A stretch of DNA of 51,436 nucleotides from Trueperaceae bacterium (GCA_019454765.1 JACFNR010000015.1:3213-54648), one strand, 5' to 3'. Positions 16,040-25,404 are shown, counted from the first letter of the stretch. Translations and numbers: made by a program. Notes: generated from the sequence alone by a model not told the origin.

Positions 16040-18493
16040 ATGTGGCTCGAGCGGCTCCTCGGAGTCATAACGGGGTCGGATCTGCCGGTGGTCGTGACCG
16101 GTGGCGAGCCGTACGGCGTCCCGTTCCTGATCGAGGCGATGCGCGCCAGGACGCCCCTGGCCTGGTTCGAGGTCGGCGCCGACGCCCGCGGTGACGCCGT
16201 CGCGCAGGGCAACGCGCTGGCCCGCGCCGTCGACGGCGCCATCGGCACCCGCCTGCTGGGCTCGGCGCTGCCGTACCAGGCTCAGCTCGCCTCGTTGCGC
16301 CACCACGGCGCCGACCTGCGGCCCCTCTGGCTCGCGCTGACCACCGAGCTGACGAGCGAGCCGCTCCTCGCCGACCTCCTCGACCTCCACCGCCACGGCT
16401 TCGGCGTCCTGCTCGACCTGCGGGGCGCGGAGGCGCCCCCCGCGTGGGCGCGGGGCGGGGCGGCGACCCTGCTCGGCCCCGCCGAGCTGCGCCTCCCCCG
16501 CGACGAGGCCGAGCTGTTGCTGCCGCGCGCCGTGCCCGCCGACGGCCTGGAGGCCCTCTGGCGCGCAGCCGACGGCCGCTTCACGGACCTGTTGAGGCGC
16601 GCCAACCGCGTGGCCGGGATCCCGGCCCTGAGCGTGCCCGGCCCGAGCGGGGCGCTGGTGGACGCCGAGGAGGCGCAACTGGTCGACGTGGCCGTGGCGG
16701 TCCAGGCGCTGCGGCGCGAGGGAGAACTGGTCGCGGCGCTCGAGCTGGCGACACTCAAGGCGCCCGAACTGGTCGACGACCTCCTCAAGCAGGCCGGTCC
16801 GCGCTACCAGGAGGAGGGCCTGCTCAAGCGCCTCCACCTGCTCCTCTCCGCCCTCCCGGAGGAGCACGCGCACGGCGAGCGGGTGCTCGAGTGGCGCCTC
16901 GTGGCGGGCTTCGCCGCCGGCGACGTCACGACGGTCCTGCCGGACGTGGACGCCTACCTGGCCGTCCACCTCGCGCCGGAGTTGCGGGCGCGCCGCGCCG
17001 GCGCGCTGCCGCCGGAGAAGGGGTTCGCGCTGGCCGAGCAGGCGTTGGCCGCGCGCCGCACGCCGCTCACGCTGTGGCAGTACGGACGCCTCCACCCCGA
17101 TCCGGAGGTGGCGCTGCAGACGCTCAGGGAGGCGGTGCAGTTGGCCGACGACGTCGGCGGGCCGTTCGACCTGGTTCGCAACGCCGGCATGCTCGTGGCG
17201 CAGCTCTTCCGGGTCGGCGACTACGAGCAGGCCGCGCGCTGGGCGCGCTGGACGCTCGACGTCTTCGATCGCGGCGACGTGAGGGACGGCGCCAGGCGCC
17301 TGCAGGTCGTCAACGACCTCGCCATGGCCAGCATCATGAGCGGCGACCTGGTCGGGGTGCGCGGCAGCCTCGAGAGCGCCCAGGCGATAGCCGAAGGGAA
17401 CCTCCCGCAGCTGGCCGTGCTGCTGCGCGGGACGTTGGCCGGCCTCGAACTGGTCGAGGGCGCGCCGGAAGCGGCCCTCGAGCTCGCCCTCGCGAACTAC
17501 CACACGAGCACGAGGCGCTCGCGGGCGGTGCACGGCCAGTTCCTGGTGCGCGTCCTGCTCGAGCTGGGCAGGCGCGGCGAGGCGCGCCGCGTGGCCGACG
17601 ACGTCGTCGCGTTGGCGGACGAGGGGCGGGGGTTCGAGTGGCGCATGGCGCAGCTCGCCGCCGGCATGGTCGACGCCGTCGAGGGGAAGGGCGGCGCCGC
17701 CGAGCGGCTGCTCGACGTGGCGCTGGCGCGCGACCTGTCGGCGGAGCACCGCCTCGCCGCCGCCCTCCACTACCTCGTTGCCGCCGGTGACGGCGCGGTC
17801 CTACCCGACGACGTCGCGGCGCTCGTGGCGGGCGCCAGCAAGGCCGGCCTCCGCGTGGCCAGCGGTCCGGAGGAGACGTTCCGAGGCGTGTGGGGCGTCG
17901 TGGTCGCCCCGCCGGCGGGCCTGCGCCTCACCCTCCTCGGCGACCCGACGGCGCGCTTCCGCGGTCACGCCCACGCCCTCCCGCAGCGCCTGGCCGAGGT
18001 GGCGACGGCGCTGGCGCACCACCCGGACGGCATAGAGCTCGACGCGCTCAACGTCTACCTGGTGCCGGACGGCCAAGCGCCCCTGACCAAGAGCGGCATG
18101 CGGGCCATGCTCACGAGGCTGCGCAAGCTCCTCCCCGTGAGCGACGCCCCCTACCGCTTCGAGGTGCCGTTCGACTGCGACCTGCTCGAGCTGCGCGCCC
18201 ACCTCGCCAAGGGAGAGGTGCGCCAGGCCGTGGCCCTCTACCGCAGCCAGCTGCTGCCGCAGAGCGAGGCGCCCGGCGTCGTGGAGGAACGCCTCGACCT
18301 GGAGGAGGAGCTGCGCCAGGCGGCCCTCGGTGCGGGCGACCCGGACGCGCTCTTCGACCTGGCGCAGCGCCTCGGCGACGACCTGGAGTGTTGGGAGGCC
18401 GCCGCCGCCGCGCTGCTCGCCGGCGACCCGCGCCTGACGGTCGCCCGCGCGCGCGTCAGGCGACTCGCCGAGGCTTACGCGCCGCCCAGCTGA
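16040..18493 (+). CDS. TPR-type transcriptional regulator with C-terminal winged helix and degraded N-terminal ATPase
   Basis: 817 residues. The middle (about 200-600) is a chain of helical TPR-like repeats, as in MalT/SARP regulators. Near 630-710 a winged-helix-like section (LRLTLLGDPTARFRG through SGMRAMLTRLRKLLP) is followed by a helical BTAD-like tail. In classical SARPs this module is N-terminal. The N-terminus resembles a STAND ATPase, but the P-loop region reads VVVTGGEPYGVPFLIEAM, without the Lys-Ser/Thr needed for ATP binding. It may work as a scaffold or peptide- or protein-responsive regulator. No target is evident; the neighbouring peptide and EAL genes are candidates only by position. 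Confidence 0.7.
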   Translation: MWLERLLGVITGSDLPVVVTGGEPYGVPFLIEAMRARTPLAWFEVGADARGDAVAQGNALARAVDGAIGTRLLGSALPYQAQLASLRHHGADLRPLWLALTTELTSEPLLADLLDLHRHGFGVLLDLRGAEAPPAWARGGAATLLGPAELRLPRDEAELLLPRAVPADGLEALWRAADGRFTDLLRRANRVAGIPALSVPGPSGALVDAEEAQLVDVAVAVQALRREGELVAALELATLKAPELVDDLLKQAGPRYQEEGLLKRLHLLLSALPEEHAHGERVLEWRLVAGFAAGDVTTVLPDVDAYLAVHLAPELRARRAGALPPEKGFALAEQALAARRTPLTLWQYGRLHPDPEVALQTLREAVQLADDVGGPFDLVRNAGMLVAQLFRVGDYEQAARWARWTLDVFDRGDVRDGARRLQVVNDLAMASIMSGDLVGVRGSLESAQAIAEGNLPQLAVLLRGTLAGLELVEGAPEAALELALANYHTSTRRSRAVHGQFLVRVLLELGRRGEARRVADDVVALADEGRGFEWRMAQLAAGMVDAVEGKGGAAERLLDVALARDLSAEHRLAAALHYLVAAGDGAVLPDDVAALVAGASKAGLRVASGPEETFRGVWGVVVAPPAGLRLTLLGDPTARFRGHAHALPQRLAEVATALAHHPDGIELDALNVYLVPDGQAPLTKSGMRAMLTRLRKLLPVSDAPYRFEVPFDCDLLELRAHLAKGEVRQAVALYRSQLLPQSEAPGVVEERLDLEEELRQAALGAGDPDALFDLAQRLGDDLECWEAAAAALLAGDPRLTVARARVRRLAEAYAPPS

Positions 18494-18544
18494 GGCCGCC
18501 TGCTCCAAGTCAGGTCACCGCTGGCAGCGGACGGCCTGCCACCC

Positions 18545-20272
18545 TCACACGCTCTGCGCGCGGTGCAGCAGGCGGTAGGTGCCCGGCCGCGCCAGCAGCT
18601 CCTCGTGGGTGCCCTGCTCCTCGATGCCGTCCTCGTCGACGACCACGATCCTGTTGGCGTCCTTCACAGTCGCCAGGCGGTGCGCGATCACCAGCGTGGT
18701 GCGCCCCTCCGCCAGCTCCGTTAGCGACTGCTGGATGGCTCGCTCCGTCTGGGTGTCGAGGGCCGAGGTGGCCTCGTCGAGGATGAGGATGGGCGGGTTC
18801 TTGAGGAATATGCGCGCGATGGCGAGGCGCTGCTTCTGCCCGCCGGACAGCTTCACCCCGCGCTCGCCGATGACGGTGTCGAGCCCGTTCGGGAGCTCCT
18901 CGACGAGCCGGTCGAGGCGCGCGCGGCGCGCCGCCTCGAGGATCTCCGCTTCCGTCGCGCCTATCCTGCCGTAGGCGATGTTGTCCCTGATCGTGCCGGC
19001 GAAGAGGAAGACGTCCTGCTGCACGATCCCGATCTGGCGCCTGAGGCTCGCCAGCGTCATGTCGCGCACGTCCATCCCGTCGATGGTGATGCGGCCGCGG
19101 CTCGGCTCGTAGAAGCGCGGCAGGAGCGAGCAGATGGTCGTCTTGCCCGCCCCCGACGGGCCCACGAACGCCACCGTCTCGCCGGCCGCGACGCGCAGGT
19201 CCACGTTCCGCAACACCTCGCGGCTGCGCTCGTAACCGAAGCTCACGCCCTCGAAGGCGATGTCGCCCCGCAGGTTGCTCACCTCCACCGCCCCCGGCCG
19301 GTCGGCGATGTCGGGCCTCGTGTCGATCAGCTCCGTGTAGCGCCTGAAGCCGGCGATGCCCTTCGGGTACGTCTCGATAACGGCGTTGATCTTCTCGAGG
19401 GGCCTGAAGAAGACGCCCACGAGGAGGATGAACGCCACGAAGCCGCCGTTGCTCAGGCCGCCCGTGATCACGAAGTAGCTGCCCGCCACCATGACGATCA
19501 GTTGGGTGAAGCGCATGCTGAGGTAGGAGAAGGCGTTGGTGGCCGCCATGATGCGGTACGCCTCCAGCTTGGTGGTGCGGTACGCCTGGTTGTCGCGCGC
19601 GAACAGCTCGCGCTCGTGATCCTCGTTGGCGAACGCCTGCACCACGCGCATGCCGCCCACGTTCTCCTCGATGCGGCCGTTGAAGGCGCCCACGCGGTCG
19701 TAGATGGCGCGCCAGTTCTGCGTCATGCGCCCGCCGTAACGCACGGTGAACCAGCCCGTGAACGGCACGACGGCCAGGGTGATGAGGGCCAGCGGGACGT
19801 TGACCGTGAACATCAGGACGAACGCGCCCAGCAGCGTCATGACCGCGATGAACAGGTCCTCCGGGCCGTGGTGCGCCACCTCGCCGATCTCCTCGAGGTC
19901 CTTGGTCAGGCGCGCCACGAGGTGACCGGTCTTCTGCTCGTCGTAGTAGCCGAACGACAACTTCTGAAGGTGGTCGAAGGCGTTGCGCCGCATGTCGGTC
20001 TCGATGTTGATGCCGAGCATGTGGCCCCAGTAGGTGACGGTCGCCATGAGGCCCGTGTTCAGCAGGTAGACGAGGGCGAGGGCCACCGCGGCCATCGCGA
20101 TCGACGCCCAGTGGCCGGTGGGGAGGAGCCTGTCGATGAAGACCTGCACGGCGAGCGGGAACGCCAGCTCCAGGACCCCCGACACGACGGCGCTAGTGAA
20201 ATCGAGCGCGAAGAGGCCCCGGTAGGGTGCGTAATGGGAGAAGAAGCGCCGCAGCACCCGCAGATGGTACAT
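18545..20272 (-). CDS. ABC exporter, fused membrane and ATPase domains (MsbA/multidrug type)
   Basis: 575-residue half-transporter that would work as a homodimer. The N-terminal six-helix membrane domain (about 1-310) includes the coupling-region sequence FGYYDEQKTGHLVARLTKDL. The ATPase has Walker A GPSGAGKTT, the Q-loop region GIVQQDVFLFAGTIRDNIAYG, signature LSGGQKQRLAIARI, Walker B ILILDEATSAL and the H-loop LVIAHRL. All catalytic residues are intact. It runs convergent to the regulator at 16040-18493 and divergent from azlC. The substrate (lipid, drug or peptide) is not determinable. Confidence 0.9.
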   Translation of the reverse strand: MYHLRVLRRFFSHYAPYRGLFALDFTSAVVSGVLELAFPLAVQVFIDRLLPTGHWASIAMAAVALALVYLLNTGLMATVTYWGHMLGINIETDMRRNAFDHLQKLSFGYYDEQKTGHLVARLTKDLEEIGEVAHHGPEDLFIAVMTLLGAFVLMFTVNVPLALITLAVVPFTGWFTVRYGGRMTQNWRAIYDRVGAFNGRIEENVGGMRVVQAFANEDHERELFARDNQAYRTTKLEAYRIMAATNAFSYLSMRFTQLIVMVAGSYFVITGGLSNGGFVAFILLVGVFFRPLEKINAVIETYPKGIAGFRRYTELIDTRPDIADRPGAVEVSNLRGDIAFEGVSFGYERSREVLRNVDLRVAAGETVAFVGPSGAGKTTICSLLPRFYEPSRGRITIDGMDVRDMTLASLRRQIGIVQQDVFLFAGTIRDNIAYGRIGATEAEILEAARRARLDRLVEELPNGLDTVIGERGVKLSGGQKQRLAIARIFLKNPPILILDEATSALDTQTERAIQQSLTELAEGRTTLVIAHRLATVKDANRIVVVDEDGIEEQGTHEELLARPGTYRLLHRAQSV

Positions 20273-20395
20273 GAGGCAGGCCGCGGCCCCTGTTCGCGGG
20301 GTGGTGGCCGCGGTCGCGCGTCCGAGCCCCAGAGGGTCGGTCGCGTAAGCCCGGTCGTGCGGGCCCGTCCGTGGCGGCGACCTGCCCGTTCGGGC

Positions 20396-20401
20396 TAGGC
20401 T
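20396..20401 (+). promoter_or_regulatory. Candidate leaderless -10 box (TAGGCT)
   Basis: TAGGCT lies eight bases before the azlC ATG, with no Shine-Dalgarno between them. It supports the ATG at 20410 over an earlier in-frame one at 20371. Confidence 0.4.
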
Positions 20402-20409
20402 TGGCGGCC

Positions 20410-21144
20410 ATGAGCACGCCCGCAGAGCGACCGCGCGTAGGCGACGGCCTCGTCGCCAGCCTGCCCATCGCGCTGGCCTACTTCCCCGTGGCGGTCTCGT
20501 TCGGGGTGGCCGCGGCGAAGGCGGGCTTCAGCCTGGCCGAGGCCACGTTCATGTCGGTAATCATCTTCGCGGGCGCCAGCCAGTTCCTCGCCCTCGCCCT
20601 CCTGGCCGGCGGCGCGGCGCCCCTGCTGGCGGTCCTGTCGCTGCTGGCGATGAACGCTCGCCACCTCCTCTACGCCCCGGCGCTCCTCGAACAGGTGAAG
20701 CGCCGCGCCGGCGCCGCGCCCCGGACCAGGTGGGCGTGGCTGTGGGCCTGGGGCCTCAGCGACGAGGTCTTCGCCAGCGCCATCGGCCGCGTGGCCGCGG
20801 GTTCGCTCGCCTGGCGCGAGGGCTGGCAGGCGGGCATCGGCCTGGGGGCCTACCTGGCGTGGACGTCCGGCACGGTCGTCGGCGCCGTGCTGGGCGGCGG
20901 CGCGTTCGAGCGCTGGCCCGCCGTCGACGCCGCCCTCGGTTTCCTTATGCCGGCGCTGTTCGTGTCGCTGCTCCTCGCCATGTTCGAGCGGCGTCACCTC
21001 CCGGCCGTGGCGGCGGCCGTGGTCGGTTTCGGCGTCGGCGCCGCGTTGACCACGCCCAGCACGGGCCTCCTCGTGGGGATGCTGGCAGGCGGCCTGGCCG
21101 GCGCGGTCGGCGGCGCCGGCCCGCAGGAGGGAGGGGCCGAGTGA
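20410..21144 (+). CDS. azlC: AzlC-family branched-chain amino acid exporter, large subunit
   Basis: 244 residues, normal family size, with about seven membrane segments. Family features include the N-terminal SLPIALAYFPVAVSFGVAAA, then FAGASQFLAL and SLLAMNARHLLYAPAL. With AzlD it forms an exporter of branched-chain amino acids or analogues. The ATG at 20410 is chosen because the putative -10 box sits eight bases upstream. The stop overlaps the azlD start as GTGA. Confidence 0.9.
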   Translation: MSTPAERPRVGDGLVASLPIALAYFPVAVSFGVAAAKAGFSLAEATFMSVIIFAGASQFLALALLAGGAAPLLAVLSLLAMNARHLLYAPALLEQVKRRAGAAPRTRWAWLWAWGLSDEVFASAIGRVAAGSLAWREGWQAGIGLGAYLAWTSGTVVGAVLGGGAFERWPAVDAALGFLMPALFVSLLLAMFERRHLPAVAAAVVGFGVGAALTTPSTGLLVGMLAGGLAGAVGGAGPQEGGAE

Positions 21145-21506
21145 CCGCCACCTTCGTGATCGTCTGCGTGAGCGTGGGGCTCGGCACCTACCTCTTCAGG
21201 TACCTGCCGGCCCGCCTGCGCGGCGGCGAGCGGTGGGGCGCCGCGCGCGGGCCCCTGGGTCGCTACCTAGGCGCGTTCCTCGGCAGCGTCGGGGTGGCGG
21301 CGGTCGCGGCGCTCCTGGCCGCGTCGCTCGCTCCCTACCTGCCGGTGACCCTGGCGGGCGGGCTCGGCGGAGGCGCGCCGCGCGACGCCCTCGCGGCCCT
21401 GGCCGGCCTGGCGGCCACCGCCGCCGCCTTCCGGTGGCGCCGCGACGTGGCGGTCAGCACCCTCGTCGGAGCGGTGGCCTTCGGGGTGGCGTGGTGGCTC
21501 GCGTGA
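21141..21506 (+). CDS. azlD: AzlD-family branched-chain amino acid exporter, small subunit
   Basis: 121 residues with about four membrane helices; small partner of AzlC. The GTG start at 21141 overlaps the azlC stop (GTGA), giving coupled translation. RYLPARL near the N-terminus is a usual AzlD motif. A longer open frame upstream shadows azlC and is not part of the gene. Confidence 0.88.
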   Translation: MTATFVIVCVSVGLGTYLFRYLPARLRGGERWGAARGPLGRYLGAFLGSVGVAAVAALLAASLAPYLPVTLAGGLGGGAPRDALAALAGLAATAAAFRWRRDVAVSTLVGAVAFGVAWWLA

Positions 21507-21541
21507 AGGGCGACGCACGCCACGGGCGGCGCCGGAACGTT

Positions 21542-21565
21542 GGGGCCGCGGCGCGGACCGGCCCC
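21542..21565. terminator. Hairpin between convergent azlD and TRIC genes
   Basis: GGGGCC (21542-21547) and GGCCCC (21560-21565) form a short GC stem between two convergent genes. It would serve either direction; it is weak evidence on its own. Confidence 0.35.
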
Positions 21566-21566
21566 G

Positions 21567-22208
21567 TTACCGCCGGGGCGATCCCGGCGGCGGCTCGCCC
21601 CCGCCCGAGCGCGGCACCGGCAGGCGCAGCTTGAGCGCGCGGCTCCCGACTCGCACGACCAGCGTCACGATCACGGCCACCACGAGCGCGAGGCGCGGGT
21701 CGACGGCGAACACCAGGTAGTAGGCCAGGGCGCCGAGGGCCGCCGCCGAGGCGTAGAAGTCGCCGAAGCGGTAGAAGATGCCGGGGACCTGCCCCACGAG
21801 CACGTCGCGCAACACCCCGCCCCCCACCCCCGACACCGCCCCGGCGAAGACGGTGCCCCACGGACCCATGCCGTAGGCCATGCCCCGCTCCGCCCCCAGG
21901 GCGGCGAACAGCGCGAGGCCGAAGGTGTCGAGGGCGTAGAGGAGCCGGCTGTCCTCCCTCACGCGCCGGTGGACGAAGAACACGACGATCGCCGTGGCGG
22001 CCACGCCCCAGAGGAGCGCCTCGTTGGAGAGCGCGGCCGGCGGCAGGGCGCCCACCATGACGTCGCGGATGGAGCCGCCGCCGATGGCGGTGACGGTCGC
22101 CAGCACCAACACCCCGATGATGTCGAAGCGCCGGTGCACCGCGACCAACGCCCCCGAGGCGGCGAAGGTGAGCGTGCCGACCCAGACGAGACCGTCGACC
22201 CAACTCAC
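21567..22208 (-). CDS. TRIC/UPF0126-family membrane channel protein
   Basis: 213 residues with about seven membrane helices and an internal duplication. The signature GGGSIRDVMVG in the first half recurs as GGGVLRDVLVG in the second. Prokaryotic homologues of this family form trimeric cation channels. The GTG at 22208 is preferred over upstream frame extension because the protein then begins at the first helix (WVDGLVWVGTLTF). Convergent with azlD. Confidence 0.85.
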   Translation of the reverse strand: MSWVDGLVWVGTLTFAASGALVAVHRRFDIIGVLVLATVTAIGGGSIRDVMVGALPPAALSNEALLWGVAATAIVVFFVHRRVREDSRLLYALDTFGLALFAALGAERGMAYGMGPWGTVFAGAVSGVGGGVLRDVLVGQVPGIFYRFGDFYASAAALGALAYYLVFAVDPRLALVVAVIVTLVVRVGSRALKLRLPVPRSGGGEPPPGSPRR

Positions 22209-22297
22209 GCGGACCTGCTCACGTGGCGCAGCATAACGAGGACGCCGCCCGCGCGGGCGGCAGACCTGGGTCAAGGCGGGACGCGCGCGGGGGTGGG

Positions 22298-22642
22298 ATG
22301 CTGACACCGATGAACGCCAAGCGACACGACCTCACGGCCGCCATGCGGCCCGAGCCGACGAGCGCGGGGAAGAGCTTCCTCGTCAGGGAGCCGGGCCTCA
22401 CGCAGGTACTCCTCACCATGGCCCCCGGACAGGGCATGCCGGTGCACGACCACCCGGGCGCCACCGTCAGCATCCTCGGGCTCGTGGGTCAGGCCACCGT
22501 CTACCTCGAAGGGGTCCCGAACCCCGTCAAGGAGCGAGAGCTCATCTCCTTCCCGGGCGAGCACCAGGTGAGCCCGCGCAACGACTCGGACGCGCTCGCC
22601 GTGGTGCTGATCACCTTGGCGGAACGGGTGCCGTCGGCCTGA
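22298..22642 (+). CDS. Small cupin-domain protein
   Basis: 114 residues. A single cupin barrel is indicated by PVHDHPGATVSILGLVGQAT (cupin motif 1 with two histidines) and a later GEHQVSPRN (motif 2 with a further histidine). It probably binds a metal. Starts at 22298 or 22310 are both possible. It resembles cysteine-dioxygenase or dioxygenase-like small cupins only generally; no substrate is inferred. It is convergent with the UbiB gene, with a hairpin between them. Confidence 0.75.
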   Translation: MLTPMNAKRHDLTAAMRPEPTSAGKSFLVREPGLTQVLLTMAPGQGMPVHDHPGATVSILGLVGQATVYLEGVPNPVKERELISFPGEHQVSPRNDSDALAVVLITLAERVPSA

Positions 22643-22674
22643 GGACGGGGCGGGCGCGGCGCGCCCTCAGTCCT
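22642..22674. terminator. Bidirectional hairpin between cupin and UbiB genes
   Basis: GGGCGC-GGC-GCGCCC (22652-22666) is flanked by an outer AGGAC/GTCCT pairing (22642-22646, 22670-22674). It sits between and partly within two convergent coding ends. Confidence 0.45.
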
Positions 22675-24841
22675 GGCCCTCGCGGCGTCGCGGCAGTACC
22701 ACGCCGGCCAGCACGAGCACGGTCGACACCGAACTGACGCTCACCCCCACCACGGCCGCCACCCGGATGATGATGCGCTCCGCCGGGGCGGTGATGTCGG
22801 CCAGGGGCGCCGCCAGCACGAGCGCCGAGGCCAGCATCAACCCCACGAGCGAGATGCTGAGCACCATGCGCCTGAAGCCGCGCTCGAAGCCGCGCTCGAC
22901 CGACTCGAGCCGCTGCGACAGGGAACTCGCGTCGACCTGCAGCGCCGTGCGGCCCCCCTCGAACGCCTCCAGGAGCCCGAGGGCGGCGCCCACCACGTTC
23001 GGCGCCCGCCCCGCCAGTTCCCGCGCGAACGGCGCCGCCACCTCCGGCACCAACCGGGTGGGGTCGAGGCGCTTGACCAGCAGCTCGCGCAAGGTGTGGA
23101 AGGCGATGTCGACCACCTCGTCGGCCCCCTCGGAGCCCATCAGTGTGCGCATGATCGCCTCGCCCTGACCGATCGACTTGAACGCCAGCGTGAACGAGCG
23201 ACGCAGCTTGAGGCCGTTGCGCACGAGCAGGGTCATCAGCTCCGCCAGCAGCGCGCCGACGTCCGGGTCGGCGGCGTGCAGCACGAGGTGGTGGTTGAGG
23301 AGACGCCTCACGTCGCGCTCGAGGGCGGCCCGGTCCACGCCGGGGTGCGGCTGGCAGAGGGCCAGCAGCTGCTGCGCCGTCGCGCCCGGGGCGCGGTCGT
23401 GCAGCGCCCAGATCAGCTGGGCGAGGCGCACCCGGTCGGCGCGCGTCAGTTGACCAACCTGCCCCATGTCGAGGAAGACGATCTGACGCCGCTCCCGGTC
23501 GTACCAGACGTTGCCGCCGTGCAGATCGGCGTGGAAGAAGCCGTCCAGCACCACCTGCTCCAGTAGCGCCCGGAAGAACTTCAGGGCAAGGGCCCTGCGC
23601 CCGCGCTCGCTCAGGCCGAGCGCCGCCACGTCCGTGATCTTCACGCCCGTCACGCGCTCGAGCGTCAGGACGCGGCGGCCCGACCAGCCTGGGTAGACGG
23701 CCGGCACGTGCACGAACGGGAACTCCCGCATGTTGTGCTTGAGCTGCTCCGCCTGGTACGCCTCGTTGTCGAAGTCGAGCTCGGCCACGACCATGTCGGC
23801 GAACTCGTCGAAGAGGGGCGACAGGCCGAGGCGCCGCACCACGCGTAGGCGCGCCTCGAGCGTGGCGATGAGGTCGCGCAGGACGTTGAGGTCGGCGCGC
23901 ACAAGCAACTCGATGTTCGGCCGTTGGACCTTCACGACCACCCTCGTGCCGTCGGGCAGCGTAGCGGCGTGGACCTGGCCCATCGAGGCGGCCGCCAGGG
24001 GCGTCTCCTCGAAGGTCGCGAAGGCGACGGCGAGCGGGCGCTTCAGCTCGCGCTGCACCTGCGCCGCCGCCTCGAGGAAGGTGAACGGCCTGACGTGGTC
24101 CTGCAGTTGCTCCAGCTCCTGGCGCCAGGTGGGCGGCAAGACCTCGCTGCGGCTCGCCACCAACTGCCCGAACTTCACGAAGGTGGGACCCAGCTCCTGC
24201 AGCATCAGGCGGAGCTTGACGGCGGGGTCCTCCTCGCTCAACCTCGGCCGCACGCGGTAGAGGAGGCGCTTCATGAAGTTGCGCACCGGCGCCAGGAAGG
24301 TGTAACCCACGGCGATGTCGACCAGGTAGGAGCGCAGCATGGCGATCAGTTGGACGGTGCGCAAGCTCTCCGCCAGGCGGTTGCGCTCGCCGCCCGGGAG
24401 CCGCTCCAGCCAGCGCCAGTAGGCCGGCGTCGAGCGCTCGTCGCCGGGCAGCCGCGGGCTATCGAACCCGACGACCGCGTCGAACGCGGCCACCAGCACG
24501 CCCATGAGCACGGCCCCGAGGGCGGCCGTGACGAGGCGCCGCGCCGGGTCGGCCCACCCCTCCTGACCGAGGTAGCTGAGGCCCAGGAAGATGAGCACGT
24601 CGATGACCATCGCCACCAGGCCCAACGACCAGATGTAGAGCCGGCCGCTGAAGAAGAGCATCACGGGGCGCACGAAGGAGTGGAGCGCCCCGAACACGAG
24701 CCCGACCACAACGTAGGCGAGCACGGGCGGCAGCAGCGCCGCCGGCGCATCGGAGCCGTGCGCCAGGAGGCCGGGCACGACGTTCAGCACCACCGCGGCC
24801 GCCGTCGTGTAGACGAGCAACCTGACGAGGAAGTAGATCAT
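22667..24841 (-). CDS. ABC1/UbiB-family atypical kinase fused to an N-terminal holin-like membrane domain
   Basis: 724 residues. The first ~115 form four membrane helices resembling the phage-holin superfamily-4 domain. The UbiB core follows, with KxGQ-type motif LGPTFVKFGQLVASRSEVLP, the alanine-rich loop AAASMGQVHAA, catalytic-loop HADLHGGN and the metal motif FLDMGQ. Two C-terminal hydrophobic helices end the protein. UbiB proteins support quinone synthesis and lipid handling at the membrane; the ATPase core here is complete. The ATG at 24841 starts just before the first helix. There is no quinone-biosynthesis gene nearby. Confidence 0.87.
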   Translation of the reverse strand: MIYFLVRLLVYTTAAAVVLNVVPGLLAHGSDAPAALLPPVLAYVVVGLVFGALHSFVRPVMLFFSGRLYIWSLGLVAMVIDVLIFLGLSYLGQEGWADPARRLVTAALGAVLMGVLVAAFDAVVGFDSPRLPGDERSTPAYWRWLERLPGGERNRLAESLRTVQLIAMLRSYLVDIAVGYTFLAPVRNFMKRLLYRVRPRLSEEDPAVKLRLMLQELGPTFVKFGQLVASRSEVLPPTWRQELEQLQDHVRPFTFLEAAAQVQRELKRPLAVAFATFEETPLAAASMGQVHAATLPDGTRVVVKVQRPNIELLVRADLNVLRDLIATLEARLRVVRRLGLSPLFDEFADMVVAELDFDNEAYQAEQLKHNMREFPFVHVPAVYPGWSGRRVLTLERVTGVKITDVAALGLSERGRRALALKFFRALLEQVVLDGFFHADLHGGNVWYDRERRQIVFLDMGQVGQLTRADRVRLAQLIWALHDRAPGATAQQLLALCQPHPGVDRAALERDVRRLLNHHLVLHAADPDVGALLAELMTLLVRNGLKLRRSFTLAFKSIGQGEAIMRTLMGSEGADEVVDIAFHTLRELLVKRLDPTRLVPEVAAPFARELAGRAPNVVGAALGLLEAFEGGRTALQVDASSLSQRLESVERGFERGFRRMVLSISLVGLMLASALVLAAPLADITAPAERIIIRVAAVVGVSVSSVSTVLVLAGVVLPRRREGQD

Positions 24842-24984
24842 CGGCCCGTCACGCTCATGCCCAATCTTGCCACCTCCCGCGCCGCGCGGGGCGGCCGGTC
24901 CCACCGGCGGGGGGCGGCGTCATCCTAAGGGCGGATGCGGGCCCGGTCCGCGGCCGACTAACTTGGGGGCATAAGGAGGTCGCC

Positions 24985-25362
24985 ATGAACGACACCGAGG
25001 GTGAAACGAGGAACGAACGGGAGGGCGCGGCCGCCACTGGCGCCGCCACTGGCGCCGCCACGGGCGCCGCCGCCGGTGCGCAGACCAGCAGGGGCGGAAG
25101 GACCACCACGGAGGAGTTCCGCGTCTCCGGGGAGGCCGTGGTAGCCAAGGTCAAGGAGCTCGTCCACGAGGGGAACGTGCGCCGCATCGCCGTGAAGAAC
25201 GACGACGGCAAGACCCTCATCGAGATCCCCTTGACGCTCGGGGTGATCGGCACGGTGCTGCTGCCCGTGTGGGCGGCCCTCGGCGCCATCGCGGCCATGG
25301 TGGCCAACCTGACCATCACCGTCGAGCGCGTCGTCAAGGACGACGAGGAGAAGCCCGCCTGA
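24985..25362 (+). CDS. DUF4342-type small protein
   Basis: 125 residues with perfect Shine-Dalgarno AAGGAGGT seven bases before ATG. After a low-complexity Gly/Ala/Thr N-terminus (about 15-35), encoded by near-identical 12-bp units, comes a conserved-looking domain. EEFRVSGEAVVAKVKELVHE and RRIAVKNDDGKTLIEIPLTL are followed by a hydrophobic helix, as in DUF4342. Function is unknown for the family. The strong ribosome-binding site suggests high expression. A hairpin terminator follows directly. Confidence 0.82.
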   Translation: MNDTEGETRNEREGAAATGAATGAATGAAAGAQTSRGGRTTTEEFRVSGEAVVAKVKELVHEGNVRRIAVKNDDGKTLIEIPLTLGVIGTVLLPVWAALGAIAAMVANLTITVERVVKDDEEKPA

Positions 25363-25368
25363 AGACGG

Positions 25369-25404
25369 CGCGGCGCCCACCCCTGGCCGGCGGTGGGCGC
25401 CGCG
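25369..25404 (+). terminator. Rho-independent-like hairpin after the DUF4342 gene
   Basis: A 13-bp perfect stem (CGCGGCGCCCACC at 25369-25381 with 25392-25404) encloses a 10-base loop, seven bases after the stop codon. There is no T-run, as is common at this GC content. Confidence 0.6.

Noticed and set aside
15911-17770. A 619-codon minus-strand frame
   Set aside because: Antisense to the TPR regulator and without any recognisable motif; composition is typical of a shadow.
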